Source of the DNA: a bacterium
Lineage (GTDB): Bacteria; UBA4055
Assembly: GCA_029559475.1 (NCBI GenBank)
Contig: JAKQBN010000032.1
Coordinates: 1 to 63,702, forward strand
Direction: 5' to 3'
Length of the DNA: 63,702 nt
The position numbers and the translations under genes are program-made. The stretch's first letter is position 1. Every line of letters starts with the position of its first letter. Below the pieces are notes generated by a model. That model ran no database searches. It was not told where the DNA came from and saw nothing but the letters and a program-made list of their open reading frames with translations. Below, piece after piece: positions 38,356 through 47,635 of the stretch.

Positions 38356-39798
38356 ATGTTCTATGATCTTTTAATTCATCCATCAAGAATCGAGTTCTTT
38401 CACAGGGTATTTTCTCCGGACAGAAATGAATTTGTGGAAAAGAAGTTAGGTTCGTCAGAACTTGGTTTCAAATTCGATCCTTCTATGATAGGAAACGGCG
38501 AGAATTACGAACTGTTGAAAAAAAATGTCCATGAACTTATCGACCCTTACAGAAAGGATTTTAACAGCATCAATATAGTCGTTGGACCTGCTTTCTTCCA
38601 GATGAAAACCATAATCTGCGATAAATTCAAGGCTGATTATCAGGAATACATTAACTGGGAAGCTACATTTATGGCGAACGGACAGCCTGAGCAGTTCAGA
38701 TACGGGTATGTGTTCATGGAGCATGACAACAGGCTTCTCATAGGAGTAGTCAGAAAGCAGGTATATGATTATTTCAGCGGTATGCTGCATGAAATTTACT
38801 CTTCGAACATCGATTGTAAACTGGGATGCGCTTATCCTCTACCTAACTTTAAAGAAATAGTAGTATACGCCGACAAACTGATGGCTAAACCATTTACAAT
38901 TAATTCGCAGGCAAATAAGGCTGTAGACGATTTATCTGAACCCGCATCCGTTGCGGCGAAAGCTCTGCGCAGTCCTGTTTTTCTTTTGATCCTTCTTTTC
39001 CTGTTTATAGCCGCATCAGCAGTTGCGCTGATTTATTTCGCGCCGGATTTTACACGAAGCAAGATCGAGCAGATCGCTTCTTTAATTCCGTCTGGCGAAG
39101 ATAAGCAGACCGCGCCTGTTACTACTGTGAACGCGCAAGCTCCTTTAACACCAACTTCAGCAGATACAGTGCTTTCGGATTCTGCCAACACAGTAGAAGC
39201 AGCTGCGCCGTCTGATTCTTCAGCTTCAAAAAATCCCACACAAGCTGAAGTGCCTGCACCTGCTGACAGTAAAAACGATCAAAAAACGGCAATCAAATCT
39301 TCTGCTCCCGGTGTAACAGAAAAGGAAACACCGCCGTCAGTTCCTGTTGACCCGTCTTTAGATCCCCATCATGAGTTCTGGAACTATGTTATATCGGCTG
39401 TTGAGATCAAAACAGATTCTATTATATTTGTAAACGGCACAGAGAACGGAGTATTGAACTTTTATACAAATGATCAGACAATCATAAAGAAAATCAACCA
39501 GATAACTTTGAAAAATTCGTATAAGGGTTCAACCGATCCGTCAGGATATATCGCTTCCGACAGCTCGTTCCGATTCTTTAATTCGAGAAAAAGATCTAAT
39601 TACAACCGTTTCCTCGAAGTTAAAACCAGAATGAATCTTAATCCTCCCGATCCTGACATTCCTTATGTTTTTTCATTAAACTCATTGAAGCAGCTTCAGG
39701 ATGTTCTATCAGCTTTTAATTCTGATAACGTCGGATTCAGAAAATTCATAATAATAAGAAACGGCGAATCGGTAAGTATCGCGGTGTATTTTGGTTAG
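38356..39798 (+). CDS. Bitopic membrane protein, possibly PilM/GspL-like
   Basis: This 480-aa protein has a cytoplasmic N-terminal region (1-200) with an actin-like feel (INIVVGPAFFQMKTIICDK and RLLIGVVRKQVYDYFSGMLHEIYSSNIDCKLG, the latter resembling the PilM/GspL strand-helix before the membrane). One membrane helix follows (about 207-228), then a Pro/Ala/Ser/Thr-rich linker (about 245-335) and a small folded C-terminal domain. The assignment to a pilus or type II secretion platform is inference from layout. It is followed by rsmD, whose TTG start overlaps its stop by eight bases. Confidence 0.6.
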   Translation: MFYDLLIHPSRIEFFHRVFSPDRNEFVEKKLGSSELGFKFDPSMIGNGENYELLKKNVHELIDPYRKDFNSINIVVGPAFFQMKTIICDKFKADYQEYINWEATFMANGQPEQFRYGYVFMEHDNRLLIGVVRKQVYDYFSGMLHEIYSSNIDCKLGCAYPLPNFKEIVVYADKLMAKPFTINSQANKAVDDLSEPASVAAKALRSPVFLLILLFLFIAASAVALIYFAPDFTRSKIEQIASLIPSGEDKQTAPVTTVNAQAPLTPTSADTVLSDSANTVEAAAPSDSSASKNPTQAEVPAPADSKNDQKTAIKSSAPGVTEKETPPSVPVDPSLDPHHEFWNYVISAVEIKTDSIIFVNGTENGVLNFYTNDQTIIKKINQITLKNSYKGSTDPSGYIASDSSFRFFNSRKRSNYNRFLEVKTRMNLNPPDPDIPYVFSLNSLKQLQDVLSAFNSDNVGFRKFIIIRNGESVSIAVYFG

Positions 39799-40357
39799 AA
39801 TAACCGGAGGCAGACTTAAGGGAAGGAATATTAATTCATCCGACACCGTTGAATTAAGGCCTACCACTTCATTCTTCAGAGAATGGATATTCAACGTACT
39901 TAATAATATCACTTCAATTGACAGTTTAAATATTCTCGACCTTTACTCAGGAACCGGCATCATATCGTTCGAATTTATTTCGAGAGGAGCTATTTCTTCT
40001 CTAGCTGTTGAAAAGAACAGCAGTCTCGCGGCATTGATAAGAACAGGCGCAGTTAAATTAAAGTTAGATAACCTTGACGTGATCAATTCCGATTGTAAAT
40101 TATTCATAAAACGCGAAGCAGAAAGTAACGGATTGAAAAAATATAATGTCATTTTCATGGACCCTCCATATTCAAAGGATATCGCAGATGATATTCTAGA
40201 ACTTCTTTTTTCTTATAAAAACGGTTTGTCCGAAGATATTATTCTGATAATAGAAACAGAAAAAGATAAAGTATTGAAAACTGACAGCGATTTTGTTATT
40301 TTAAAAGAAAAAAGTTCCGGTACTACAAAAATGACCGTAATAGGAAGAAAAGAATGA
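39791..40357 (+). CDS. rsmD: 16S rRNA guanine(966)-N2 methyltransferase RsmD
   Basis: The 188-aa protein opens VRITGGRLKGRNI with RPTTSFFREWIFNVL, the RsmD signature. It has the SAM-binding motif LDLYSGTGIISFEFISRGA (about 53-71) and the catalytic VIFMDPPYSKD (about 117). It methylates G966 (E. coli numbering) of 16S rRNA in the 30S subunit. The start is TTG. Its end overlaps the HDOD-GGDEF gene by ATGA. Confidence 0.92.
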   Translation: MVRITGGRLKGRNINSSDTVELRPTTSFFREWIFNVLNNITSIDSLNILDLYSGTGIISFEFISRGAISSLAVEKNSSLAALIRTGAVKLKLDNLDVINSDCKLFIKREAESNGLKKYNVIFMDPPYSKDIADDILELLFSYKNGLSEDIILIIETEKDKVLKTDSDFVILKEKSSGTTKMTVIGRKE

Positions 40358-41838
40358 TAGAAATAAGGGAGAATATAGAAAAAGACTCCGGACATTTTTT
40401 ACCCGGACTGCTTGTAAAAACACTAAACAGCATTGCTCAAAACAGCATGAGCGAAGAAACTTTTCTAGAAACGGTGATAGATTCAAATTTCTTCGACCTG
40501 AGAATTCTGGAATATATCAACAGCTCGCGTATTTCAAAATTTGCATCATTAAAAGAAGCTGTAAACGAACTTGGGGCGGTATACTGCTCATTTGTTCTTA
40601 TGAACATCATTATCTATGATATTTCGGGAACACATGGTAATGAAGAATCCGGCAAACTTTTTGAGATGCAGCTTTTCTCTGCTTCGGCGTCTTATATTAT
40701 AGCTAAACACGCCGGGATAGATTGCCCCCAGTTAGCTTACGCAGGCGGACTTTTATCTAATATCAGCTACTTCTATCTATCAACCCGTTTCGAATCAGAA
40801 TTTAAAGATCTTGTGAATAAAGACAGGAACCTCATAAAGAGAATGAATTACGAATGGGAGACCTTCGGAATAGATCACGCTGAGATCTCTTCTCTGATAC
40901 TTACAGCGGCGGGATTTCCGCAGGAAATCGTTGCTCCCGTTACTCATCATCATCAGAAGAATTTTCAGGAGCATATAGGTTCCGGGCGCATAACCGACTT
41001 GTCGCTGGCTGTATATTTCGGTTCGATGATGACAGTCATGTTTTACGAGGATTTCAACTCCGCATCCGATCTGAGAAGAGAGATTAAGAATTTTATGAAC
41101 TTGTCTTCATTTCAGCTTGAAGCCGCGTTTGAAGAAATTATTGAATTATTCAAAAATGCTTCATTTTCGCTGGGCCTGAACGCCCTCACTTTTCCGGGTC
41201 ATTTTAAACTGATAAGCTGGTTCGATACTCAGCTTTCAGTTCTCCGTTCAGAGCTCGAAATGTGCGAAAAAAAGATCTCTGAACTGAATTTTCAGAACGT
41301 AAAATTCCAGAAAGCATTCGAAGAAAATAATAAAAAACTTGTGGGACTCGCGCTGAAAGACCCGCTCACAGGCGCGTATAACAGGCGTTATCTTGACGAG
41401 AAAATCCATGATGAATTTTTGAAGGCTAAAAGATACGGGCAGAGTTTTACCGTCATTTCCGCGGACATCGACCATTTTAAAAAAATAAATGACTCTTACG
41501 GACATGCTTTTGGCGACGTGGTTCTTATTAAACTTGTTCAGATCATAAAATCGTCTATCCGTAAAACTGATTTTATAGCAAGAACGGGCGGAGAAGAATT
41601 CATTATCGTCTGCCACTCATCGAACGAGCTGGGCGGTATAATCATAGCTGAGAAAATGAGAAAGATCATCGAAAGCTCTTCTTTCCGCTTCGAAGGAAAG
41701 GACGTTCCGGTAACAATGAGTTTCGGCGTAGCTAATTTTTTCCCCGAGGTAAAATCCGCTGAAGAACTGATACGCATCTCTGATGAAAGACTTTACGCGG
41801 CAAAAAATGCCGGCAGAAATAAAGTGATATATAAATGA
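40354..41838 (+). CDS. HDOD-GGDEF protein, predicted active diguanylate cyclase
   Basis: The 494-aa protein has an N-terminal HDOD domain (about 15-225) with degenerate HD-type histidines (FGIDHAEISSLIL, VTHHHQKN), a short coiled coil near 285-320, and a GGDEF domain from 330. This contains DPLTGAYNRRYLDE, DIDHFKKINDSYGHAFGD and the active GGEEF. The inhibitory site RxxD lies exactly five residues before it (RKTDFIARTGGEEF), so product inhibition by c-di-GMP is expected. It makes c-di-GMP in response to an unknown input. It is co-transcribed with rsmD. Confidence 0.92.
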   Translation: MIEIRENIEKDSGHFLPGLLVKTLNSIAQNSMSEETFLETVIDSNFFDLRILEYINSSRISKFASLKEAVNELGAVYCSFVLMNIIIYDISGTHGNEESGKLFEMQLFSASASYIIAKHAGIDCPQLAYAGGLLSNISYFYLSTRFESEFKDLVNKDRNLIKRMNYEWETFGIDHAEISSLILTAAGFPQEIVAPVTHHHQKNFQEHIGSGRITDLSLAVYFGSMMTVMFYEDFNSASDLRREIKNFMNLSSFQLEAAFEEIIELFKNASFSLGLNALTFPGHFKLISWFDTQLSVLRSELEMCEKKISELNFQNVKFQKAFEENNKKLVGLALKDPLTGAYNRRYLDEKIHDEFLKAKRYGQSFTVISADIDHFKKINDSYGHAFGDVVLIKLVQIIKSSIRKTDFIARTGGEEFIIVCHSSNELGGIIIAEKMRKIIESSSFRFEGKDVPVTMSFGVANFFPEVKSAEELIRISDERLYAAKNAGRNKVIYK

Positions 41839-41866
41839 TCAGAATTATTCAGGCACAGTTATAATC

Positions 41867-41895
41867 TTGATTAATTTTTTTTATTTAATTATATT
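41867..41895 (+). promoter_or_regulatory. Promoter of trkA-trkH
   Basis: TTGATT (41867-41872), 17 bases, TATATT (41890-41895) extending to TATATTTA, 37 bases upstream of the trkA ATG. Confidence 0.6.
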
Positions 41896-41932
41896 TATCT
41901 GCTTGTACTAGATAACTGATGCTGGTTTTTTT

Positions 41933-43300
41933 ATGAACATTCTTATTATAGGCGGCGGCGAGCTTGGATCATCGATTGCGATGCAGCTTATCAACGAAGG
42001 TCACGATATAACTCTGATAGAAAAATCAGATGAGAAAGCAAAGAAACTTAATGACGACCTTGACGCCTACGTTCTCGCGGGAAGCGGAACTGATGTTAAC
42101 GTATTAACTAAAGCGAACCTGGAGAAAGTTGAACTCTTTCTGGCACTGACAAATGATGATAACGTAAATATCATTTCCTGCGACCTTGTAAAAAGGCTCA
42201 GCCATTATAAAGCTTTCACGATCGCTAAAGTCGAGAACTCGCAGAGCTATTTTTCGAATCCTTTAATTTCACATCCGGATTTTGGAATTGATAATCTTAT
42301 TGCCACCAAACAGCTATCTATAAATAAAATACTCGATTTTATTGCAGATCCCGAAACGGTCGAAAATATAAATTTTCATGATAACGACATTAAGATCGTT
42401 GGCCTTCAGATCACAGAGGATTTCAAAGGTGCAGGTAAAACATTAAAAGATATTGCCGCTATGAACAAAATATGGAAAAAGATCAGGATAGTGGCAGTAA
42501 GCAAGAACAACAATACCATAATTCCTTCCGGTGATGATAATGTCAACGCAGGTGATAAGATCTTTCTTATTGGAAAAACTGAAACGCTAAAAGAGCTCAT
42601 TGAATTGTATTTCGCATCAACAATAAAAATCAAGAAGATCATCATTTTCGGCGGCAACAAAATAGGAAAAGAAGTCGCCAAATATGAAGCATCCAAAGGG
42701 AAAAAAGTCACTATAGTTGAAGAAAACCCACAGATCTGCGAACAGCTGTCGGAAGAATTGGGAAACGTCCTTATAATCAACGGTTCCGGTTCAAACCAGA
42801 ACGTTCTTAACGAGCTCGACATGAAAGACTCATTCGTGGTTTGCGTAACAGCAAGGGACGAACAGAACATTATTACTGCAGTGCTTGCAAAAAGATTTGG
42901 GGCTGCAAAAGCTATCTGCAACATTACTAACATCGCCGTCAGCTCGATAATCAATGAGCTACAGGATATTGACTCCGCTTTCTCTACAGAATCGCTTGCT
43001 TTATCCGAGATCTTAACATACTGCAGGAAGGGTGAGATAATATCGATTTATCCTCTCCCCAACCTTAAAGCTGAAACTATGAAAGTCAAAATAACGGGTC
43101 CTCTTGATTTTCTGGATAAACCGCTAAAAGACGTATCATTTCCAAAAGGAATGATAATAGGAGTTATTATAAGAAACAAGAAGATGATAATTCCGCACGG
43201 GAACGACGACATCAGAATGGACGATTTCGTGATATCATTTATACTTCCATCTGCAAAAGCAGAAGTAAAAAAAATGTTCTCTAATCTGTCAGACAGGTAA
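41933..43300 (+). CDS. trkA: Trk potassium uptake regulator TrkA
   Basis: The 455-aa protein contains two RCK units. Each has a Rossmann GxGxxG-type start (IIGGGELGSSIA at 5-16; IFGGNKIGKEVA near 239) and a TrkA-C domain. It binds NAD(H)/nucleotides on the cytosolic face and gates TrkH. It is six bases upstream of the channel gene. Length and domain order match TrkA of proteobacterial type. Confidence 0.95.
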   Translation: MNILIIGGGELGSSIAMQLINEGHDITLIEKSDEKAKKLNDDLDAYVLAGSGTDVNVLTKANLEKVELFLALTNDDNVNIISCDLVKRLSHYKAFTIAKVENSQSYFSNPLISHPDFGIDNLIATKQLSINKILDFIADPETVENINFHDNDIKIVGLQITEDFKGAGKTLKDIAAMNKIWKKIRIVAVSKNNNTIIPSGDDNVNAGDKIFLIGKTETLKELIELYFASTIKIKKIIIFGGNKIGKEVAKYEASKGKKVTIVEENPQICEQLSEELGNVLIINGSGSNQNVLNELDMKDSFVVCVTARDEQNIITAVLAKRFGAAKAICNITNIAVSSIINELQDIDSAFSTESLALSEILTYCRKGEIISIYPLPNLKAETMKVKITGPLDFLDKPLKDVSFPKGMIIGVIIRNKKMIIPHGNDDIRMDDFVISFILPSAKAEVKKMFSNLSDR

Positions 43301-43305
43301 ACAGC

Positions 43306-44805
43306 ATGAACTGGAAAGCAATATTCAAGATCCAGGGTCTGCTTCTGCTCCTTCTATCCGTTTCGATGATAATTCCTCTAATCTTTTCACTTTTCTACGG
43401 TTCAGATGATATTGATGAATTGTTTTATTCAATTTTAATTACTTCGTTTTCCGGTCTGATCTTGTTTTTATTATTGAAATCTGATGAAACATTAAGACCT
43501 AGAGAAGGATTTGTGGCAGTTGCAATGGGATGGATCTCCGCAGCGGCTTTCGGCGCTCTGCCGTTCTGGTTATGGGGAATGTCGGGAGGTAATTATATCG
43601 ATTGTTTGTTCGAATCAATGTCGGGTTTCACGACCACAGGATCATCGATACTGACAGATATTGAAGCTCTTCCAAAAGGTATTTTATTTTGGAGAAGTTT
43701 TACTCACTGGCTCGGTGGAATGGGTATTATAGTTCTGATCGTTGCTATCCTTCCCATGCTAGGATTTAATTCGACTCAGCTTTATAAAGCGGAAGCAGCC
43801 GGTCCTACTAAAGATAAACTTAGCCCGAAAATAAAAGATACAGCAAAGATTTTATGGTTTATTTACGCAGGTATGACTGTAATTATGACAATACTTCTTC
43901 TGACAGCGGGAATGGATCTTTTCGATGCTTTATGCCATACTTTCGCAGCTCTCGGTACCGGAGGATTTTCTACTTATAATAAGTCCGTCGGTAATTTTGA
44001 CAGCCTGTATGTTGAGATACTTATAACAGCTTTTATGTATGTCTCCGCTATAAACTTTTTTCTGCATTATAATCTTATCAGAGGGAACGTAAAAGGTTTC
44101 TTTAGGGATAAAGAATGGCAGTTCTATACCACTCTGCTTTTATTAACAGGATTCGCAATAGCGATGAACATGCATTTCCACAATTATTCACAGGAAGACA
44201 TAAGCAAATACCCGGAAGTCCTCAAATACAACAGCAGTTTCTTTCTATGCCTGAGACATTCTTTCTTTACTACGGTTTCGCTGGCTAGTTCTACAGGCTA
44301 TGTTACTGCGAACTACGAAATGTGGCCCTATTTTTCAAAACTTATGCTGATCCTGCTCATGTTCGGAGGCGGATGCGCGGGTTCTACATCCGGAGGAATT
44401 AAACAAATTCGACTGATGATGGTTATTAAAATTGTTTATAATGAGATTAAAAAACTCACTTATCCCAGAGCTTTTTTCTCCGTTAAAATTGCCAATGATG
44501 TTTATAGTGATCCGATAATCAAAAGCACAATAGCTTTTGTAATACTTTATATTTCTACTTTTGCGGTCGTTTCCCTTATACTTACATTTCAGGGATATGA
44601 CATTATCACTTCTTTTTCAGCCTCAGCCGGAACTCTCGGAGGCGTAGGTCCGGGACTTGCAAGGGTGGGAGCTATCGAGAATTTTGCCTTTTTTGATGAT
44701 TTCTCAACATTCTTACTGGTTGTCAATATGCTTCTCGGCAGGCTTGAGATTTATCCCGTGCTCATTCTGATCTACGCTGTATTTAATCCTAGAAAATTAC
44801 ATTGA
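43306..44805 (+). CDS. trkH: Trk/Ktr-type potassium channel subunit TrkH
   Basis: The 499-aa integral membrane protein has four M1-P-M2-like repeats with selectivity-filter loops: MSGFTTTGSSIL, LGTGGFSTYN, SLASSTGYVT and SAGTLGGVGPGL. SLASSTGYVT and GGCAGSTSGGIKQIR are typical of TrkH. It imports K+ at the inner membrane under TrkA control. Its TGA overlaps the next ATG. Confidence 0.95.
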   Translation: MNWKAIFKIQGLLLLLLSVSMIIPLIFSLFYGSDDIDELFYSILITSFSGLILFLLLKSDETLRPREGFVAVAMGWISAAAFGALPFWLWGMSGGNYIDCLFESMSGFTTTGSSILTDIEALPKGILFWRSFTHWLGGMGIIVLIVAILPMLGFNSTQLYKAEAAGPTKDKLSPKIKDTAKILWFIYAGMTVIMTILLLTAGMDLFDALCHTFAALGTGGFSTYNKSVGNFDSLYVEILITAFMYVSAINFFLHYNLIRGNVKGFFRDKEWQFYTTLLLLTGFAIAMNMHFHNYSQEDISKYPEVLKYNSSFFLCLRHSFFTTVSLASSTGYVTANYEMWPYFSKLMLILLMFGGGCAGSTSGGIKQIRLMMVIKIVYNEIKKLTYPRAFFSVKIANDVYSDPIIKSTIAFVILYISTFAVVSLILTFQGYDIITSFSASAGTLGGVGPGLARVGAIENFAFFDDFSTFLLVVNMLLGRLEIYPVLILIYAVFNPRKLH

Positions 44806-45125
44806 TGTACCTTAATTTTTTATTTCACAATTCTCTGCATCTTCTGCTGCCTCTTGTTTGTGCATTCTATTGTTTTAAACCAGGATGGAAGAAAAATTAT
44901 CTGCTGATGGTTTCCGCCTATCTGATCGACCTTGACCATTTATTGGCAGATCCCGCCTTCGATCCGAACAGATGCTCCATAGGATTTCATCCTCTGCACT
45001 CTTACTATGCTGTCGGGTTGTATGCGCTTATGGTCTATTTCCCAAAAACAAGGATCATCGGCATCGGTTTGCTTATTCACATTTTAGTAGATTTGAGCGA
45101 TTGTGTAAGAATATATTTTATTTGA
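44805..45125 (+). CDS. DUF6122-type small membrane protein
   Basis: A 106-aa product beginning at the ATG in TGATG, overlapping the trkH stop. It has three to four hydrophobic segments with conserved polar residues FHNSLHLLLPL, DLDHLLADP, CSIGFHPLH and HILVDLSDC. The DLDH/HPLH/H..VD layout recalls small membrane-bound metal-dependent hydrolases (YdjM-like), and I assign it to the DUF6122 type. Biochemical function unknown; its coupling to trkH may be incidental. Confidence 0.7.
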   Translation: MYLNFLFHNSLHLLLPLVCAFYCFKPGWKKNYLLMVSAYLIDLDHLLADPAFDPNRCSIGFHPLHSYYAVGLYALMVYFPKTRIIGIGLLIHILVDLSDCVRIYFI

Positions 45126-45129
45126 AGGC

Positions 45130-45173
45130 TTGAAAAAAACTATTAAAGAACTTATCTTATGATATGTAAGTTC
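45130..45173 (+). promoter_or_regulatory. Promoter with overlapping inverted repeat
   Basis: TTGAAA (45130-45135), 17 bases, TATCTT (45153-45158). A perfect 7-bp inverted repeat GAACTTA (45148-45154) / TAAGTTC (45167-45173) straddles the -10 and the probable start site, as an operator would. It is upstream of the acyltransferase gene at 45197. Confidence 0.45.
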
Positions 45174-45196
45174 AAACAACAATTTCAGGATCAAAT

Positions 45197-46150
45197 TTGA
45201 GCGATAAAAAGGCAATATACCGGGAATTCTGCAGGACAAAAGGAAATCTGCCGGTTTTTCTGTATGACTGGTGGCTGGATTCGGTCTGCGGCAAAAACTG
45301 GAACGTCGCCCTTGTGAAACCGGATAATGAAGTTCTCGCTTTCATGCCTTATTACATCAAAACAGTATTCGGTTATAATATCTCAGTAATGCCTCAGCTT
45401 ACGCAGTTTTTAGGCCCTTGGATAAATTATCCTGCAGATCTAAAAGAAACGAACAAGGCCGAATATGAAAAAAAGATGATGAGCGAACTTATAGCTCAGC
45501 TTCCGGGAACAGCCTGTTTCGATCAGAATTTCCATTATTCAGTCTCGAACTGGCTTCCGTTCTACTGGAAAGGTTATTCCCAGACAACAAGATATACTTA
45601 TGTTATAGAAGATATCGAGCACACTGAAAGGGTGTTCAATAATTTTACTCCATCTAAAAGAAAGAACATCAACAAAGCCTCTGAGATCGTCGAAGTAAAA
45701 TTCGATCTCGGCGCTGAAGAATTCTATGAAAACCATAAACACACCCTCGAGAAACAGGGACAGAAGATATCGTACTCGAAAGAACTTTTTTTGAAGATCC
45801 ACGAACAGGTATATGCGCACAGATCAGGCAGAACGATCTATGCTGTCGATAAGAACGGGATAATACACTCAGCTCTTTTCGTGGTCTGGTCGAAATACAG
45901 CGCTTATGATCTTATAAGCTCGATCGATGCTGATCATAAAAACAGCGAATCAGCTTCTCTGCTTATATGGGAAATTATAAAGAACCTTTCGGGAAAAATA
46001 AACAGATTCGATTTCGAAGGCAGCATGATCGAATCGGTGGAAAGGTCATTCAGACAGTTCGGCACGGTGCAGAAAGCCTATTTCAGCATTACCAGATGCG
46101 ATTCGGCAAGTTATAAGATATTCAGATCAATAAGAGAAAAATTCAGATAA
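45197..46150 (+). CDS. GNAT/FemAB-like acyltransferase
   Basis: The 317-aa protein has the two-lobed layout of FemAB/BioF2-type acyltransferases: an N-terminal half with FLYDWWLDSVCG and MPYYIKTVFGYNISVMPQLTQFLGPW, and a C-terminal GNAT half (SKRKNINKASE, HRSGRTIYAVDKNGIIHSALFVVW, SESASLLIWEIIKN, FDFEGSMIESVERSFRQFG). FDFEGSM is a hallmark of this family. Start is TTG. It lies beside two glycosyltransferase genes, so a cell-envelope glycan or lipid substrate is likely but not shown. Confidence 0.82.
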   Translation: MSDKKAIYREFCRTKGNLPVFLYDWWLDSVCGKNWNVALVKPDNEVLAFMPYYIKTVFGYNISVMPQLTQFLGPWINYPADLKETNKAEYEKKMMSELIAQLPGTACFDQNFHYSVSNWLPFYWKGYSQTTRYTYVIEDIEHTERVFNNFTPSKRKNINKASEIVEVKFDLGAEEFYENHKHTLEKQGQKISYSKELFLKIHEQVYAHRSGRTIYAVDKNGIIHSALFVVWSKYSAYDLISSIDADHKNSESASLLIWEIIKNLSGKINRFDFEGSMIESVERSFRQFGTVQKAYFSITRCDSASYKIFRSIREKFR

Positions 46151-46155
46151 AGAGT

Positions 46156-47571
46156 TTATTTCTTTTCGTATATCACAAAAGAACCGAACCTGTTGATCTC
46201 TTCAAAACCGTTATTTATAAAATATTCTTCATCAGGATAGTCAAATCCCTGCTTGTTCAGTTCGCTTGTATGGCCTGAATGATATACTGCGAGCGAATTT
46301 GCCGAAATAGATCTTTTCATTTCATGATTCAGCCTGACAGTCCTCGATGGTTTTTTATATCCGTCAATCAGATCGATGCTGTACTTTGTAAAATGGTCGG
46401 TATAAATGATCATGTCCGGTTCTGCTTTGACCGCATGCCTGAACAACTCTGCGTTTTCCAAATCAAAATATGTCCTGAAATGCTGTGTCATATAAAGTGA
46501 AAATACAATATAACCTGCCAGCGATAGCACCATCCATCCTTTTTTCAACGAAGAAATTAGTTTAGATGCAACCATCATAGAAGGCAGGAACAATGGGAAA
46601 AGATACCATGTGAATCTGAGCGGTATCAGCTTGTATTCAGAGAGTGACATAGTAAAGAACAAATAAAGAATCAACAGACCTGAGAACCAGTAAACGACAA
46701 GCCTGTTCTTTCTTTCTTTGCGGTTGATGACAAGCTGAAGAACGGCGATAAGCGGGATAAATATCATGGTTCTTCGCAAAAACACAGCGGTAAAGTTTTC
46801 AAGCATAAGCGTCATCCCGGAACTTTGAGCAAAATCGTGTTTACTGAAATCTGAATATGAGCTCATAACAGTCAGCCTGTAGAAAAAATCCCCGTTTGAA
46901 AGATAATATGCATATCCCTCCAGCATTATTCCTAATACCAGAACAGATAGTGAAATGAAAATATACAAATTCAATGACCTTTTTTTTATAAGCACGAAAA
47001 TAAAAAGCGCTGATAAAAGTATTGATGTATAAAAAACGTTGATCTTAAACAGTACCGAAATGAAGAACAATAAGCCTGATAAAACAGAATAAGAATACTT
47101 TTTATCTCTGTCCGCCATGAACAGAAGAAGAATTCCTGAATTTATAAAAAAAGCCGAGAACATATCCGTAAAAGCAATCGAAGCAAATAATACTTCAGTT
47201 GGATAAAATGCCGTAAGCAGAAGAACGATCACCGAACTGATCTCGGATCTCGTGATCACTTTTGTTGCTGTATAGGCAAGGATCATATTAAGGAACGAAA
47301 ATATCATAGGAAAGACCGTTGCAGAAGCCTCATTCGTACCGAAAAGAAAGAATGAGATAGCTGTCAGCGCTGAAATCCCTTTTCTTACAAGGCAGACCGG
47401 ATAACCAAGATAATCAGCACCGAATTCACCGCTGTATAATGTATGGGCCAGATAGCTGTAATACGCATCGTCTGAAAACACATGTCCGAAATAAAAATAA
47501 AAACGGACGATTAGTCCTGCCGCAAGCAGCGCGATAATTGTCATCTTTGTTCTTTTGTCTTCCCAGACCAT
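46156..47571 (-). CDS. Multi-pass GT-C glycosyltransferase (PMT/ArnT-like)
   Basis: This 471-aa integral membrane protein has about ten helices. The first periplasmic loop holds FSDDAYYSYLA, placing the catalytic-type Asp pair just after helix 1 as in GT39/GT83 enzymes. YLGYPVCLVRKG and FYPTEVLFASIAFTDMFSAFF follow, and there is a soluble C-terminal domain (about 385-471). Such enzymes use polyprenyl-phosphate sugars. Stop is six bases from the convergent acyltransferase stop. Donor and acceptor unknown. Confidence 0.8.
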   Translation of the reverse strand: MVWEDKRTKMTIIALLAAGLIVRFYFYFGHVFSDDAYYSYLAHTLYSGEFGADYLGYPVCLVRKGISALTAISFFLFGTNEASATVFPMIFSFLNMILAYTATKVITRSEISSVIVLLLTAFYPTEVLFASIAFTDMFSAFFINSGILLLFMADRDKKYSYSVLSGLLFFISVLFKINVFYTSILLSALFIFVLIKKRSLNLYIFISLSVLVLGIMLEGYAYYLSNGDFFYRLTVMSSYSDFSKHDFAQSSGMTLMLENFTAVFLRRTMIFIPLIAVLQLVINRKERKNRLVVYWFSGLLILYLFFTMSLSEYKLIPLRFTWYLFPLFLPSMMVASKLISSLKKGWMVLSLAGYIVFSLYMTQHFRTYFDLENAELFRHAVKAEPDMIIYTDHFTKYSIDLIDGYKKPSRTVRLNHEMKRSISANSLAVYHSGHTSELNKQGFDYPDEEYFINNGFEEINRFGSFVIYEKK

Positions 47572-47635
47572 TCCTGATTATCCCTTTTCGTTAATATGTA
47601 AAATACGCAAATCCTGTGGTTTTTACAATAGCCCG

